Of a DNA stretch of 64,000 bases, positions 36,770-45,163 are shown one piece after another. Both the position numbers and the translations under genes were made by a program. Within the stretch, counting starts at the first letter, position 1; each line of letters begins with the position of its first letter. The notes below the pieces were generated by a model. The model worked only from the letters and a program-made list of their open reading frames with translations. It was not told the DNA's origin and did no database searches. Origin of the DNA: Parahaliea maris (lineage in GTDB: Bacteria > Pseudomonadota > Gammaproteobacteria > Pseudomonadales > Halieaceae); assembly GCF_008064665.1 (NCBI RefSeq), contig NZ_VRZA01000009.1, positions 78,015 to 142,014 of the forward strand. Direction: 5' to 3'.

Positions 36770-37909
36770 CTACGATGCTTCGTTTCGCAGCCCCAGGGGC
36801 GAGCGCAGCAACAGGCTCACCAGCTCGTTCTGGCGCCCGGTGCCGGTTTTGGCAAAGACGCGCTTGAGCAGGTTGCGCGAGGTCGACACCGAGTGCCCGA
36901 GGTGCTCGGCGCAGGCTTCCAGTGATCGCCCCTGCATGATTTCGTTGGCCACCCGGGACTCCGCTGCCGTCAGGTCGTACAGGGCGCGCATGCGCGCCAG
37001 CTGCGCTTCACAGACCTGCTCATGGTCCTGCAGGATCACGATGGCAGCCGGATAGTCGTCACCATCGTAGGCACTGGGTGTAAGCGGGTGGATCATCAGG
37101 CTGTAGGCCCGCTTGCCCGAGGGCCGGGACACCAGCAGGTCGCCGCCTGCCAGGGGCTCGGCGGTATCGCCGGTGGAGTCGATGGTATGGCGCAACAGGC
37201 TGCGTAACTTCTGGTTCTCTGCGCTGCGATGGGCGCTCAAGTGACTGGTATGCAGTGCCAGTCCGTCGTTGTCGAAGGTCATTTTCTCGGCCTGCGGATT
37301 GAGGTAGATCACCTCGTGCCGGCTGCTGAACACCACTACCCCGTAAGGCAGCAGGTCGAGCATTTCCCAGGCGGGCGCGAACCCCGTCGGCAGGCTCGCG
37401 GTATGCCGCTTGAGGCGGAAGCTGCGCTGCAGGTGCGGCATAATCCGGCTGAACAGGATCTTGTCCTTTTCACGGTAGTGACCGTCGCCCGACTGACGCA
37501 TGAAGGAGGCGGTCAGGCAGTGTCGCTCGCCGTGTTCGATGTACAGGCAACTGGCCTGTTCCAGCCCTTGCGGCTGCAGGAAGTGACTGTAGAGCTTTTC
37601 GTTGTGCAGGCGCTTGCCCGGCAGCAGGTCCTGGGTATAGGAGATACTGCCCGAGCGCGGCGGCGGGGTCATGTGGCGCCCTACCTCCCGGTGAAATTCT
37701 GCATCGCGTTCCCGGACGGTCAGTTCCCCCGCCGGGATCCCGTAGCTCGACAGGAAACCGCGGTTTCTGGCGCTCTCGTCGCGGCAGTAAATGCCACCGA
37801 CAGCGCTCTCGGTGAGTTCGGACATTTTCTCCAGAAAAGTGCTGATCCTGTCGGGGTCGATCGTGGACTCATACAAGGTTTCAATCAGTTTTACATACTG
37901 CAAATTCAT
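36770..37909 (-). CDS. LuxR-type HTH regulator with N-terminal sensor region (paralogue 1)
   Basis: A 379-residue transcription regulator. The C-terminal LuxR-type helix-turn-helix (about residues 318-375: LTAAESRVANEIMQG, HLGHSVSTSRNLLKRVFAKTG) follows a central PAS-like segment (PYGVVVFSSRHEVIYLNPQAEKM) and an N-terminal region that is not an autoinducer-binding domain I recognise. ATG at 37909 has AGGGGAG upstream; a TTG at 37984 would add 25 residues. A related regulator lies upstream at 38437. The EPS locus is close by, so control of surface polysaccharide is plausible but not shown. Confidence 0.82.
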   Translation of the reverse strand: MNLQYVKLIETLYESTIDPDRISTFLEKMSELTESAVGGIYCRDESARNRGFLSSYGIPAGELTVRERDAEFHREVGRHMTPPPRSGSISYTQDLLPGKRLHNEKLYSHFLQPQGLEQASCLYIEHGERHCLTASFMRQSGDGHYREKDKILFSRIMPHLQRSFRLKRHTASLPTGFAPAWEMLDLLPYGVVVFSSRHEVIYLNPQAEKMTFDNDGLALHTSHLSAHRSAENQKLRSLLRHTIDSTGDTAEPLAGGDLLVSRPSGKRAYSLMIHPLTPSAYDGDDYPAAIVILQDHEQVCEAQLARMRALYDLTAAESRVANEIMQGRSLEACAEHLGHSVSTSRNLLKRVFAKTGTGRQNELVSLLLRSPLGLRNEAS

Positions 37910-38436
37910 CGTGCGGCTCCCCTGAAACGCAATATACCGAAGCAGGCAATCAGCCTGCTCCTTATGTTTCGGCAAAATCAGCAATGGTCTCGCTGAGGCG
38001 CGGCACTTTATATGTGCTCTACTTCACATTTTTGACTAATTTAAGTCCATAAATTCCGTGGTGTAAGTTGTTTTTTTTATTTTTGAATGTTTGGAATAAT
38101 TCCCTCAACTGATCGTGCAAGTCCAGATGCCATGCCCTGGCTTGCCGGGTTGAGCGCCACCTGACTGCGTACCGGCCGCGGCCCTCGAATACGGCCCTTG
38201 TGCCTCCGAGCCTATAAATAAAGGGCTTAAAGCCAATCGCCAGCAGATAGCGCCGTTCGCATGGATAACGGAAGACAGCGGAAAAAGGGGAAATTCACTG
38301 TTGCATCAGCAGTGCCGTTGAGCGAAAAGCAGGCGGATTCGCGCTCACCCGAACGGGTGAAACTGCAGAAAACGACCCTTTTACCACGCTAAAAGGCGAG
38401 CGAAAGCTAACCCTCCCGGTGACCGCTACCGGGGCC
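37910..38436. other. Long AT-rich spacer between the two LuxR-type genes
   Basis: A 527-bp gap between two genes of the same strand. The part at 38000-38110 is strikingly AT-rich for this genome (it includes an eight-T run near 38070), and would lie about 100-200 bp upstream of the paralogue 1 start, a likely promoter or silencer-binding region. A small hairpin CACCC-GAAC-GGGTG lies near 38350. No gene or named RNA was recognised. Confidence 0.55.
38414..38434 (-). terminator. Hairpin at the end of LuxR-type paralogue 2
   Basis: CCCGGT and ACCGGG (38415-38433) form a 6-bp stem with a 7-nt loop immediately after the stop of the minus-strand regulator. No clear T-run follows. Confidence 0.35.
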
Positions 38437-39549
38437 TCAGACCAGCAGGTTACCCGGGCCCGTCAGGACCAGCTTGACCAGGTCCGACTGGCGGTTGGTA
38501 TTGGTCTTGAGGAACACGCGCTTGAGCTGTGAACGCAAGGTTTCCCTGCTGACGTCCTGGGATACGGCGAGCTCGTTGATGGTCTTGCCAGCGGCGAGAC
38601 CAGTTGCCAGAACCGCCTCGCAAGGAGTCAGGCGATACAGCTGTTCGAGGATGTAACGGCGGGTGGTATTGCGCCGCTCGACATCGTACAGCAGCAGCAT
38701 TACGCAACTGGTTCCCGGCAACAGGGTGCGGGCATCCACCGGGCTGGCATAACTGCTCACGCTGATCGACAGCGGTGCCTTGTCGTGTTCGGCACGCGAC
38801 ACCGACACGTAGCCATCGTTCTTCACACCTTTCATGTGCGCCGTGCGGATACAGTGGGCAACCAACTCGGCGAGCCGCTCGTCCGTCTCTGGCGTAGCGA
38901 GGCGGAGCCGGCCATCCACATGGTCGATGCCACCGGGTTCGCGAAACAGGCGACGGGCCCAGCTGTTGCTGAAAATCACCGAGCCTTCCCGGTCCAGCAG
39001 GACGACACCTGTGGAAAACTGTTCGTAGCGTTCGCGCACCACATCGTGCAGCACCGAGCGTTCCTGTACATGACGGTTGATCTCGAAAGCCTGGCGGACA
39101 TGGGGTAGCAACAGCTCGAGGCTGGCGATCTCCTCACCGGAAAATCCCGCGGCGCCCTGTTTGCGACAGAAACCGATGTAACCGTAGCCGGATTTTTTCA
39201 GCAAAAAGTTGCCGGAAACACCACTGCTGAAATCGAGACCGCGAAGCCGGCCGTTGAGCTGTCGGGCAATCCTGCCACTGCCGGGTACCGCAGAGTGAGT
39301 GAGAAGTCGCCCCGGTTCCTGCGCCAACACGCGGTTGATCCACGAGGCGTCACACAGGGCGTCGCAGTAGGGCGAGGCATCACCGTTATCCGGCACCCCC
39401 ACCCGGTAGTGAATCGCACCGTCATGGCGGTCGCCCAGCGCCACCACCGCGTAGTCGGAATCCACCAGCTTCGCCACCGAAGCCAGGGCCTGCGGCAAGC
39501 TGGCCGCGTCAATCGCCGAATCGTATATTTCACCGATAATCCGGCCCAT
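38437..39549 (-). CDS. LuxR-type HTH regulator with N-terminal sensor region (paralogue 2)
   Basis: A 370-residue regulator with the same layout as paralogue 1: an N-terminal region with IIGEIYDSAIDAASLPQAL, a PAS-like centre (STGVVLLDREGSVIFSNSWA) and a C-terminal LuxR-type helix-turn-helix (LTPCEAVLATGLAAGKTINEL, SRETLRSQLKRVFLKTNTN). The two share the FxKTxTxRQxxLVxLxL ending, so they are diverged duplicates. I chose ATG at 39549; TTG at 39573 (AGGG nearby) is nearly as likely. It lies between paralogue 1 and the polysaccharide genes. Confidence 0.8.
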   Translation of the reverse strand: MGRIIGEIYDSAIDAASLPQALASVAKLVDSDYAVVALGDRHDGAIHYRVGVPDNGDASPYCDALCDASWINRVLAQEPGRLLTHSAVPGSGRIARQLNGRLRGLDFSSGVSGNFLLKKSGYGYIGFCRKQGAAGFSGEEIASLELLLPHVRQAFEINRHVQERSVLHDVVRERYEQFSTGVVLLDREGSVIFSNSWARRLFREPGGIDHVDGRLRLATPETDERLAELVAHCIRTAHMKGVKNDGYVSVSRAEHDKAPLSISVSSYASPVDARTLLPGTSCVMLLLYDVERRNTTRRYILEQLYRLTPCEAVLATGLAAGKTINELAVSQDVSRETLRSQLKRVFLKTNTNRQSDLVKLVLTGPGNLLV

Positions 39550-39744
39550 TTCTCTGTTGTTTACACTCGACAAGGCCCTGATCTCTCTGCCTCATGTGAC
39601 CGTGCGCGACGCGCACACGATCGTGGATTGGATGAACACAGGAGTCAGGGTAGTGTCGGCCGGGGGGCGGGTCATGAACCATTTGGTATACGGGACAAAC
39701 CAGCCACAGCAGGAGCGCCGCAACCCGGCGGGATACGGACGAAA

Positions 39745-41148
39745 TCAGGCCGACGACGGGGCGCGCTGAATCTGGGCCGAGGCACTGATCACCCCGAGCG
39801 CCAGCACCACCATGAAGAGGCCCGCATTGGCGGGAATCTGGAGATTGAAGTCGGTCGCGGAGTGGATCAACAGCGCCCCCGTACCCATCACGCAGGCGAA
39901 AGCACAGCCGTGCATCATCGGGTCACGGCGCCGGAACAGGGCCTGCAGGGCGAGGTAGAGGCAGTAGAGTACCGCGCCGGCCAGCAGGCTCAATCCCGCC
40001 AGGCCGAATTCGCTGGCGAACTCCACGTAGTCGTTGTGGGTATGGTCGTAGACCTGGGGGACGACACCGGAGGCGTAGCCCGGATAGGTACTGTAGTAAG
40101 ACCCGGCGCCGGTGCCGGCCAGGGGGAAGTCGGCGACAATCTGCAGCGACTCCTGGACGACTTCGTCACGGTGCTCGGTGGAGGCGGAGGTCTCCTGCAG
40201 CCGTTGGACCACTTTTTCGACCCCGAAGAAGTTACCGACAATCAGCAGGTCAATCACCAGCAAACTGGCAAAAAACACCAGGCTGGAACGGGTCAGGCGC
40301 TTGCGAGCGACGAGAAACAGCAACCCGGTGATCGCCAGGCTGGCAAAGAAGGCCGTGTTCCCCATGCGCGAACGGGTCAACACCAGCGCGATGACCATCA
40401 GCGCCAGCGACAGGCGCAACAAGCCCTTGCGCCCCAGTAACGATTGCAGGAATCGACGCATGCTGGCCCGCCAGTTCGGTGCCCGGTCCCGGGCGAGATC
40501 GCTGAGCAGGAGCCCGATCCCCACCGCCAGGCACATTTCGAGGTAGCCTGCGAGGTGATTGCGGTTTACGAAGGTACCCGTCGCCACACCGCGATAGGCC
40601 TCCTTTTCCACCAGGAAACCGTACTCGAGGCCAGACAGGGTCATCACGGAACCATAGGCCGCCTGGAACACGCCGCTGACAATCAACACCACCGACAAAG
40701 CACGCAGGCGCTCCCGGGTATTCACCAGCACCAGGCAGAGGGCGAACACCAGGATGAGGGTCAGCGTCTCGAGGGCGGCACTGCGAGTGGCAGAAGTGTT
40801 CAGGGACAGGCTGGAATGCGAACCGGCCCAGGCATGTATTTCAGCGGCTACCGGCGACAGGGAATCTACCACCGACACCGGCAACGCCACACTCTGGAAG
40901 GCCACCCAGGCGAGCACACCGAGCAGTATTGCCAGCGCGGGCCACGCGCCCGCCAGGGCCGGCCCGGGAACCACTCGTCCACGCAGGTACTGGACCAGCC
41001 AACCCAGCGCCAACGCCAGGGTGCATAATTCAAACACCGCCAGCGACCACCAGCGGTTACTTCCGAGTGGAAGCGGCAGCCACACCAGCAGCGCGAGAAA
41101 GGCGTAAAACAACAGCGCGTCCGAAGACGAAGACACCTGAACCTTCAA
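39745..41148 (-). CDS. O-antigen ligase / polymerase family membrane protein
   Basis: A 467-residue inner-membrane protein with about 12 hydrophobic segments, related to the WaaL/Wzy family that polymerises or transfers lipid-linked glycans on the periplasmic face. The family motif region THNDYVEFASEFGLAG near residue 375 follows a periplasmic loop containing GTGAGSYYSTYPGYA, and TFVNRNHLAGYLEM is near residue 190. The start is TTG at 41148, with GGAGGAA directly upstream. It is separate from, and opposite in direction to, the EPS operon, which has its own Wzy-like gene at 43455, so its exact role in this locus is open. Confidence 0.82.
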   Translation of the reverse strand: MKVQVSSSSDALLFYAFLALLVWLPLPLGSNRWWSLAVFELCTLALALGWLVQYLRGRVVPGPALAGAWPALAILLGVLAWVAFQSVALPVSVVDSLSPVAAEIHAWAGSHSSLSLNTSATRSAALETLTLILVFALCLVLVNTRERLRALSVVLIVSGVFQAAYGSVMTLSGLEYGFLVEKEAYRGVATGTFVNRNHLAGYLEMCLAVGIGLLLSDLARDRAPNWRASMRRFLQSLLGRKGLLRLSLALMVIALVLTRSRMGNTAFFASLAITGLLFLVARKRLTRSSLVFFASLLVIDLLIVGNFFGVEKVVQRLQETSASTEHRDEVVQESLQIVADFPLAGTGAGSYYSTYPGYASGVVPQVYDHTHNDYVEFASEFGLAGLSLLAGAVLYCLYLALQALFRRRDPMMHGCAFACVMGTGALLIHSATDFNLQIPANAGLFMVVLALGVISASAQIQRAPSSA

Positions 41149-41218
41149 CGTTTCCTCCAGGTGGACTGACAGCGGGGCACCAGGCCGGGAAGGCTCACGG
41201 CAGCAATGTAAGGCGCTA

Positions 41219-41235
41219 CACCCCGAAAAGGGGTG
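41219..41235. terminator. Hairpin between the ligase gene and a small secreted gene
   Basis: CACCCC and GGGGTG flank a GAAAA loop, 23 bp after the stop of the minus-strand secreted-protein gene. It probably ends that short transcript before the ligase gene. Confidence 0.45.
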
Positions 41236-41257
41236 CAGCGGAGTGGATCACTACTGA

Positions 41258-41587
41258 TCAATGGGGGCTGGGACAGACCTTCTTGACGGAGGGCCGGTAG
41301 ATCGGGTAACCCCAGACGGGGTGATCCTTGACCTTTACCCAGGTCACAACCTTGCGGCAACCCTTGCCGTTGCTGCCAGCCCAGGCACCGCCCCAGGATC
41401 CGTGTTCGAATCCCCCGAAGCGGTTACTGGCATGCTCCCACTGTCCGCCACGGAAACTGGCGGTGGGCAAGCTGGCCGGATGCCTCTCCAGGTCAGACAA
41501 TGCCTGTCCCTGGGGAATCACATCCGCACTGGCCTGCCCGAATGGCAACGTCAGCAGCGCAGCAATGGCGAAATAACGTTTCTTCAT
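41258..41587 (-). CDS. Small secreted protein, Gly/Trp-rich
   Basis: A 109-residue protein with a clear signal peptide (MKKRYFAIAALLTLPFGQASA). The mature part has a Gly/Trp/Ser-rich middle (RGGQWEHASNRFGGFEHG, then WGGAWAGSNGKG) and two Cys residues (GCRK and KVCPSPH) that could form a disulfide. ATG at 41587 has GGGAGG upstream; the frame is open to 41662. Family not recognised. It sits between the ligase gene and the EPS operon promoter. Confidence 0.65.
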   Translation of the reverse strand: MKKRYFAIAALLTLPFGQASADVIPQGQALSDLERHPASLPTASFRGGQWEHASNRFGGFEHGSWGGAWAGSNGKGCRKVVTWVKVKDHPVWGYPIYRPSVKKVCPSPH

Positions 41588-41931
41588 CTGATGGCCTCCC
41601 TGTTGTAGATGGAAACGGGTGTTGCCCGATAAATACTGGCGTAAGGCCTGGTAGATGACCAACCCGCAGGCGACACATCCGCACCCGTTTGGGTGTTAAT
41701 CAACCAATCGCAGCGTGGCACTCGCACTTCATAGCCCACATGGACTACAAACAAGCTGCCCCGCAACAACACTAACCTCACCGCACCGGCTCACACCCGT
41801 TTGAGTCACCGCGACGAGAGTCATCCGGGATTACCCGGGACATGTCCCACATGGGACACGCGCCGCCCGCCAAAAACGCAACAATGATTTCTTGCTGTCG
41901 TCGCACACACGCGCATGAGGTCATCAGCGAA
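41588..41931. other. Upstream region of the EPS operon
   Basis: A 344-bp divergent region between the small secreted gene (minus) and the EPS operon (plus). It contains the palindrome TGTCCCACATGGGACA at 41843-41858 and two related strings, ACCCGTTTGGGTGT near 41685 and ACACCCGTTTGAG near 41793. No clear promoter hexamers were identified. Confidence 0.5.
41843..41858. promoter_or_regulatory. Palindromic operator candidate upstream of EPS operon (plus arm)
   Basis: TGTCCCA-CA-TGGGACA has perfect 7-bp arms and lies 73 bp upstream of the chosen start of the priming transferase gene. A site matching at 13 of 16 positions lies about 100 bp upstream of the first gene of the minus arm (56555-56570), which argues for a common regulator. 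Confidence 0.6.
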
Positions 41932-43434
41932 ATGGACATCGGGACTTTCAACATAGGCTCAGGCAACATAGGCTCAAGCAACATTGGCTCAAGGGCCAAC
42001 GCCAGCAATGCTGGCGCCACGGCTAACGCCAGGATTCCGGTCAAGCGGCTGTTTCGCCCACACGACACGCTGGTTATGGGCTTCCAGGTTTACCTCTGCA
42101 TGCTGGTAGCCGCTGCCAGCCTGCTGGCCCTGGCCTGGTGGCGCAACGGTACGATCACAGCGCCCTACGCCCAGCTGGCAGGCTTTACGGCACTTGCCAT
42201 GTGGGCGGTCTACAAGCTCATGGGCGTTTTCCGACAGTCCCACGGCCTGATGCACGGGGTACTCCAGCTCAGTAAAGCCTGGGCCATCGTGCTGATGGGC
42301 ATCCTGACCCTGGGCTTCATGACCAAGTCCACCGATGATTTCTCGCGTCTCGCCATGGGGGGCTGGGCCCTGCTGGCCTACGCCCTGCAGGTCATTGCCT
42401 ATCTGACCTCGGTGAAGCTGCTGCAGCGCTTCCACCTGCACTATGGCGAACCCATCCGTACCGTGATCGTCGGTTCCCATTGGCTGGCCAGGCACCTGGT
42501 CACCAGCTTCGAGGACAATCCCTGGCTGCCGGACCGGATCATCGGCGTCATCGACAACAGCGTGAAAGGCCGCAACGAGTGGGACAACGCCCTCGCGCCC
42601 TGGCTGGGATGCACACGGGACCTCGAAACACTGATAGCGCAACACAAGATCCGCCGGGTGTATATCGCCCTGCCCCTCACCTGCTCGGACATGATAGAGA
42701 ATATCTACAGCAAACTGGCTGACAAAAATGTCGATATCATCTGGGCTCCCGATATCTTTGCCCTCAAGCTGCTGAATCACAGTGTCAGCGAAATGGCCGG
42801 CGTACCACTGATCAGTCTTTCGGAAACTCCCATGGCGCGTGAGGGACTGGTGTTGGCCAAATCGCTGCTCGATATTGTTATCGCCAGTATTGCGCTGATC
42901 CTGCTCAGCCCACTGATGATCGCCGTCGCACTCGCGGTAAAACTGACATCACCCGGGCCGGTATTCTTCCGTCAGCAACGCCACGGCTGCGACGGTCGCG
43001 TTATCAACGTGATCAAGTTCCGCAGTATGTATGTGCACCGGGAGGAGGAAGGCAAGGTCACCCAGGCCCAGCGCAAGGACTCACGGGTCACGCCGGTGGG
43101 CCAGTTCATTCGCCGTACTTCCATCGACGAGTTACCGCAGTTGTTCAATGTGCTGGGCGGCACCATGTCGCTGGTCGGGCCCCGCCCGCACGCGCTGCAA
43201 CACAATGAGCACTACGCCTCACTGATCCAGTCCTACATGGTGCGCCACCGGATCAAGCCGGGTATCACCGGGCTGGCACAGGTCAACGGCTGCCGTGGCG
43301 AGACCGAGCAGGTGGAGAAAATGCAGCGGCGGGTGGAGTACGACATCGACTACATCAATCGCTGGTCCCTCTGGCTGGACCTGTGGATCCTGGTCAAGAC
43401 ACCGTTCACCCTGTTTTCCAAAGAAATTTACTGA
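41932..43434 (+). CDS. Undecaprenyl-phosphate glycosyl-1-phosphate transferase (WcaJ-type priming enzyme)
   Basis: Starts polysaccharide repeat-unit assembly by moving a sugar-1-phosphate (usually glucose) from its UDP form to undecaprenyl phosphate in the inner membrane. About 500 residues: four N-terminal membrane segments (about 45-160), a CoA-binding-like Rossmann region, then the bacterial sugar transferase domain (from about 300: TSPGPVFFRQQRHGCDGR, FIRRTSIDELPQL, LVGPRPHA, RIKPGITGLAQVNGCRG). The chosen ATG at 41932 precedes an odd Asn-Ile-Gly-Ser repeat. Earlier ATGs at 41842 and 41884 lie in or near the palindromic operator and lack ribosome sites. First gene of the EPS operon. Confidence 0.9.
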   Translation: MDIGTFNIGSGNIGSSNIGSRANASNAGATANARIPVKRLFRPHDTLVMGFQVYLCMLVAAASLLALAWWRNGTITAPYAQLAGFTALAMWAVYKLMGVFRQSHGLMHGVLQLSKAWAIVLMGILTLGFMTKSTDDFSRLAMGGWALLAYALQVIAYLTSVKLLQRFHLHYGEPIRTVIVGSHWLARHLVTSFEDNPWLPDRIIGVIDNSVKGRNEWDNALAPWLGCTRDLETLIAQHKIRRVYIALPLTCSDMIENIYSKLADKNVDIIWAPDIFALKLLNHSVSEMAGVPLISLSETPMAREGLVLAKSLLDIVIASIALILLSPLMIAVALAVKLTSPGPVFFRQQRHGCDGRVINVIKFRSMYVHREEEGKVTQAQRKDSRVTPVGQFIRRTSIDELPQLFNVLGGTMSLVGPRPHALQHNEHYASLIQSYMVRHRIKPGITGLAQVNGCRGETEQVEKMQRRVEYDIDYINRWSLWLDLWILVKTPFTLFSKEIY

Positions 43435-43454
43435 CGGCCGGACAGAGACCGACG

Positions 43455-44684
43455 ATGCCCACCCTCTTCGCCGTCCCGGACCCCGCCGAGCGCAGGCTAC
43501 TGGCGACCAAGCCCGGCCTGCTGGGCGCCTGCCTGTTCGCCCTGCTGTACCTGAAAATCCTGATCTCGTTCTCGATCCAACTGGGCATCCTGGGGGCGCT
43601 GAACTACGCCCTCGACTTCCTGATGTTTCCCCTGCTGGGCCTGGTGTTCCTGCTCTACCACCGGCGCCTGAGCGAGGCTTCGCGCCTGTGTGTGGCGGGG
43701 CTGCTGTGCTTCACTGTCTACCTGCTGATCCAGGGTGCCTTTTTCGGCAAACCCGGCGCCACGGTGATTTACTACACCCGCTTCGTGATCCCCCTGCTGC
43801 TGTATTTCGCGCTAATGCTGTGCTCGGCTAACCATCTGTCGCGCACCGGCAGGCTCACCGAGGACATGATGCTGATGGTGTTCCTGCTGGGGTTGGCGGG
43901 GATTTTCTTCATGCCCGCTAACTACAATCACGAGTTGACCAAGCTCCCCACCTATTTCAGTGGACTGCATAAGGCGGCCTACATCTTTTCGGTGGCACTG
44001 GTGGTGGGAACCGTCTGCTATTCGACCCAGGCCCGCGGCCGGCGCCTGCTATTGGGCGCCCTGATGCTGTTTGCCGTATTCATGCTGCTGGCGGGATGGT
44101 CCATACGCACACCGTTGATCCTGCTGGCGGTGTATTTTGGCGTACTTTTCATGTCCCGCTTCGGCGCCACGGGAAAGACCGCACTTTACCTGCTGGCACC
44201 CGTCGCCGTGATCGCGCTGGCCCTGGCATCCACTGAATTCATCGACTGGAACAAAATCTCCTCCGGTCGCCTGAACATGTGGGGAGTCAAACTGCAGATG
44301 CTGGCAGACGCCGATCTGCTCCAGTTTATTTTCGGCCGCGGCTTTGGCAGCGATTACATCGTGGTCGATAACTGGTACGGGGAAAAGGACTCCCACAACA
44401 ACTACCTGCAAACCATCACCGAACTCGGCCTGGTCGGACTGGCACTGCTGCTGGGAAACATCGCCCTGCTCTATCGGGTCCAGCCAAATCTGCAGGGACG
44501 TGCGCTGGTACTCGGCTACGCCGCCACCGGCCTGTTCAGCAACGGGATCATCTACCGCCTGCTACCCGGGTACCTGGTCGCAGTGGCCCTGGCGTATATC
44601 GCCTTTGCTGCGCGCCGCCACTATTCGGCTTCGCTGGCGGCACCGTCTCTCACTTCCCATTCACTCACGGCAGGGAGAACCTGA
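43455..44684 (+). CDS. O-antigen/exopolysaccharide polymerase (Wzy-like) membrane protein
   Basis: A 409-residue inner-membrane protein with about ten hydrophobic segments. The segment GEKDSHNNYLQTITELGLVGLAL, with its HNNYL near residue 315, matches the conserved His-Asn motif of the Wzy/WaaL family, preceded by a periplasmic loop with IFGRGFGSDY. It probably polymerises flipped repeat units. I chose ATG at 43455 (GAGA upstream) rather than the in-frame ATG at 43383, which lies inside the preceding gene. It starts 20 bp after the priming transferase. Confidence 0.82.
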   Translation: MPTLFAVPDPAERRLLATKPGLLGACLFALLYLKILISFSIQLGILGALNYALDFLMFPLLGLVFLLYHRRLSEASRLCVAGLLCFTVYLLIQGAFFGKPGATVIYYTRFVIPLLLYFALMLCSANHLSRTGRLTEDMMLMVFLLGLAGIFFMPANYNHELTKLPTYFSGLHKAAYIFSVALVVGTVCYSTQARGRRLLLGALMLFAVFMLLAGWSIRTPLILLAVYFGVLFMSRFGATGKTALYLLAPVAVIALALASTEFIDWNKISSGRLNMWGVKLQMLADADLLQFIFGRGFGSDYIVVDNWYGEKDSHNNYLQTITELGLVGLALLLGNIALLYRVQPNLQGRALVLGYAATGLFSNGIIYRLLPGYLVAVALAYIAFAARRHYSASLAAPSLTSHSLTAGRT

Positions 44685-44686
44685 CC

Positions 44687-45163
44687 TTGGCCTATCAGCG
44701 CCCGCAACGTTATCTCAACGCCATCAGCCTGTATCGCTGGTACCGCCGGGGCCTGCCCGCCCGTATCGGATTACTCAGAAAACTGGCCGAGTCACTGAAC
44801 TACTTCCTGTTCAACTGTTCGGTACCCGCGTCCTGCCAGATCGGCGAGCGCACCTACTGTTCGCACCGGGGCATGTCGGTCGTCATTCACAAGGACGCTG
44901 TCATCGGCAAAGACTGTGTCATCGGCACCTGCGTCACCCTCGGTGGCCGCGGCAAAGGTGTCGAAGGCGCGCCGGTGATCGGCAACAACGTCTATATTGC
45001 CACCGGGGCCAAGATCCTGGGCCCGGTAAGTGTTGGCGACAATGCCGTGATCGGCGCCAACAGCGTGGTACTGACGGATGTCCCCGCCAACCAGACCGTG
45101 GTGGGCATCCCGGCACGCGCTCTGACCTCGGCGGCATCCGCTATCCCAGAGGTGGCGGCGTGA
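44687..45163 (+). CDS. Serine acetyltransferase-like hexapeptide acyltransferase
   Basis: A 158-residue left-handed beta-helix acyltransferase. Hexapeptide repeats run from about residue 55 to 140 (VIHKDAVIGKDCVIGTCVTL, GAPVIGNNVYIATGAKILG, VSVGDNAVIGANSVVLTDV), and HKDAVIG carries a His of the active-site type. It is shorter than CysE and in this context probably acetylates a sugar of the polymer, not serine. The start is TTG at 44687 with AGGGAG upstream, two bases after the polymerase stop. It overlaps the sulfotransferase gene by 4 bp. Confidence 0.85.
   Translation: MAYQRPQRYLNAISLYRWYRRGLPARIGLLRKLAESLNYFLFNCSVPASCQIGERTYCSHRGMSVVIHKDAVIGKDCVIGTCVTLGGRGKGVEGAPVIGNNVYIATGAKILGPVSVGDNAVIGANSVVLTDVPANQTVVGIPARALTSAASAIPEVAA

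Noticed and set aside
41710..41735. Sigma54 (-24/-12) promoter upstream of the EPS operon (TGGCAC string)
   Set aside because: The -12 GC dinucleotide is absent at the required spacing.
44344..45159. Upstream extension of the first sulfotransferase into a 572-codon fusion protein
   Set aside because: This part overlaps the polymerase and acetyltransferase genes in another frame, and its translation is not protein-like. GTG at 45160 with a 4-bp overlap is the natural start.
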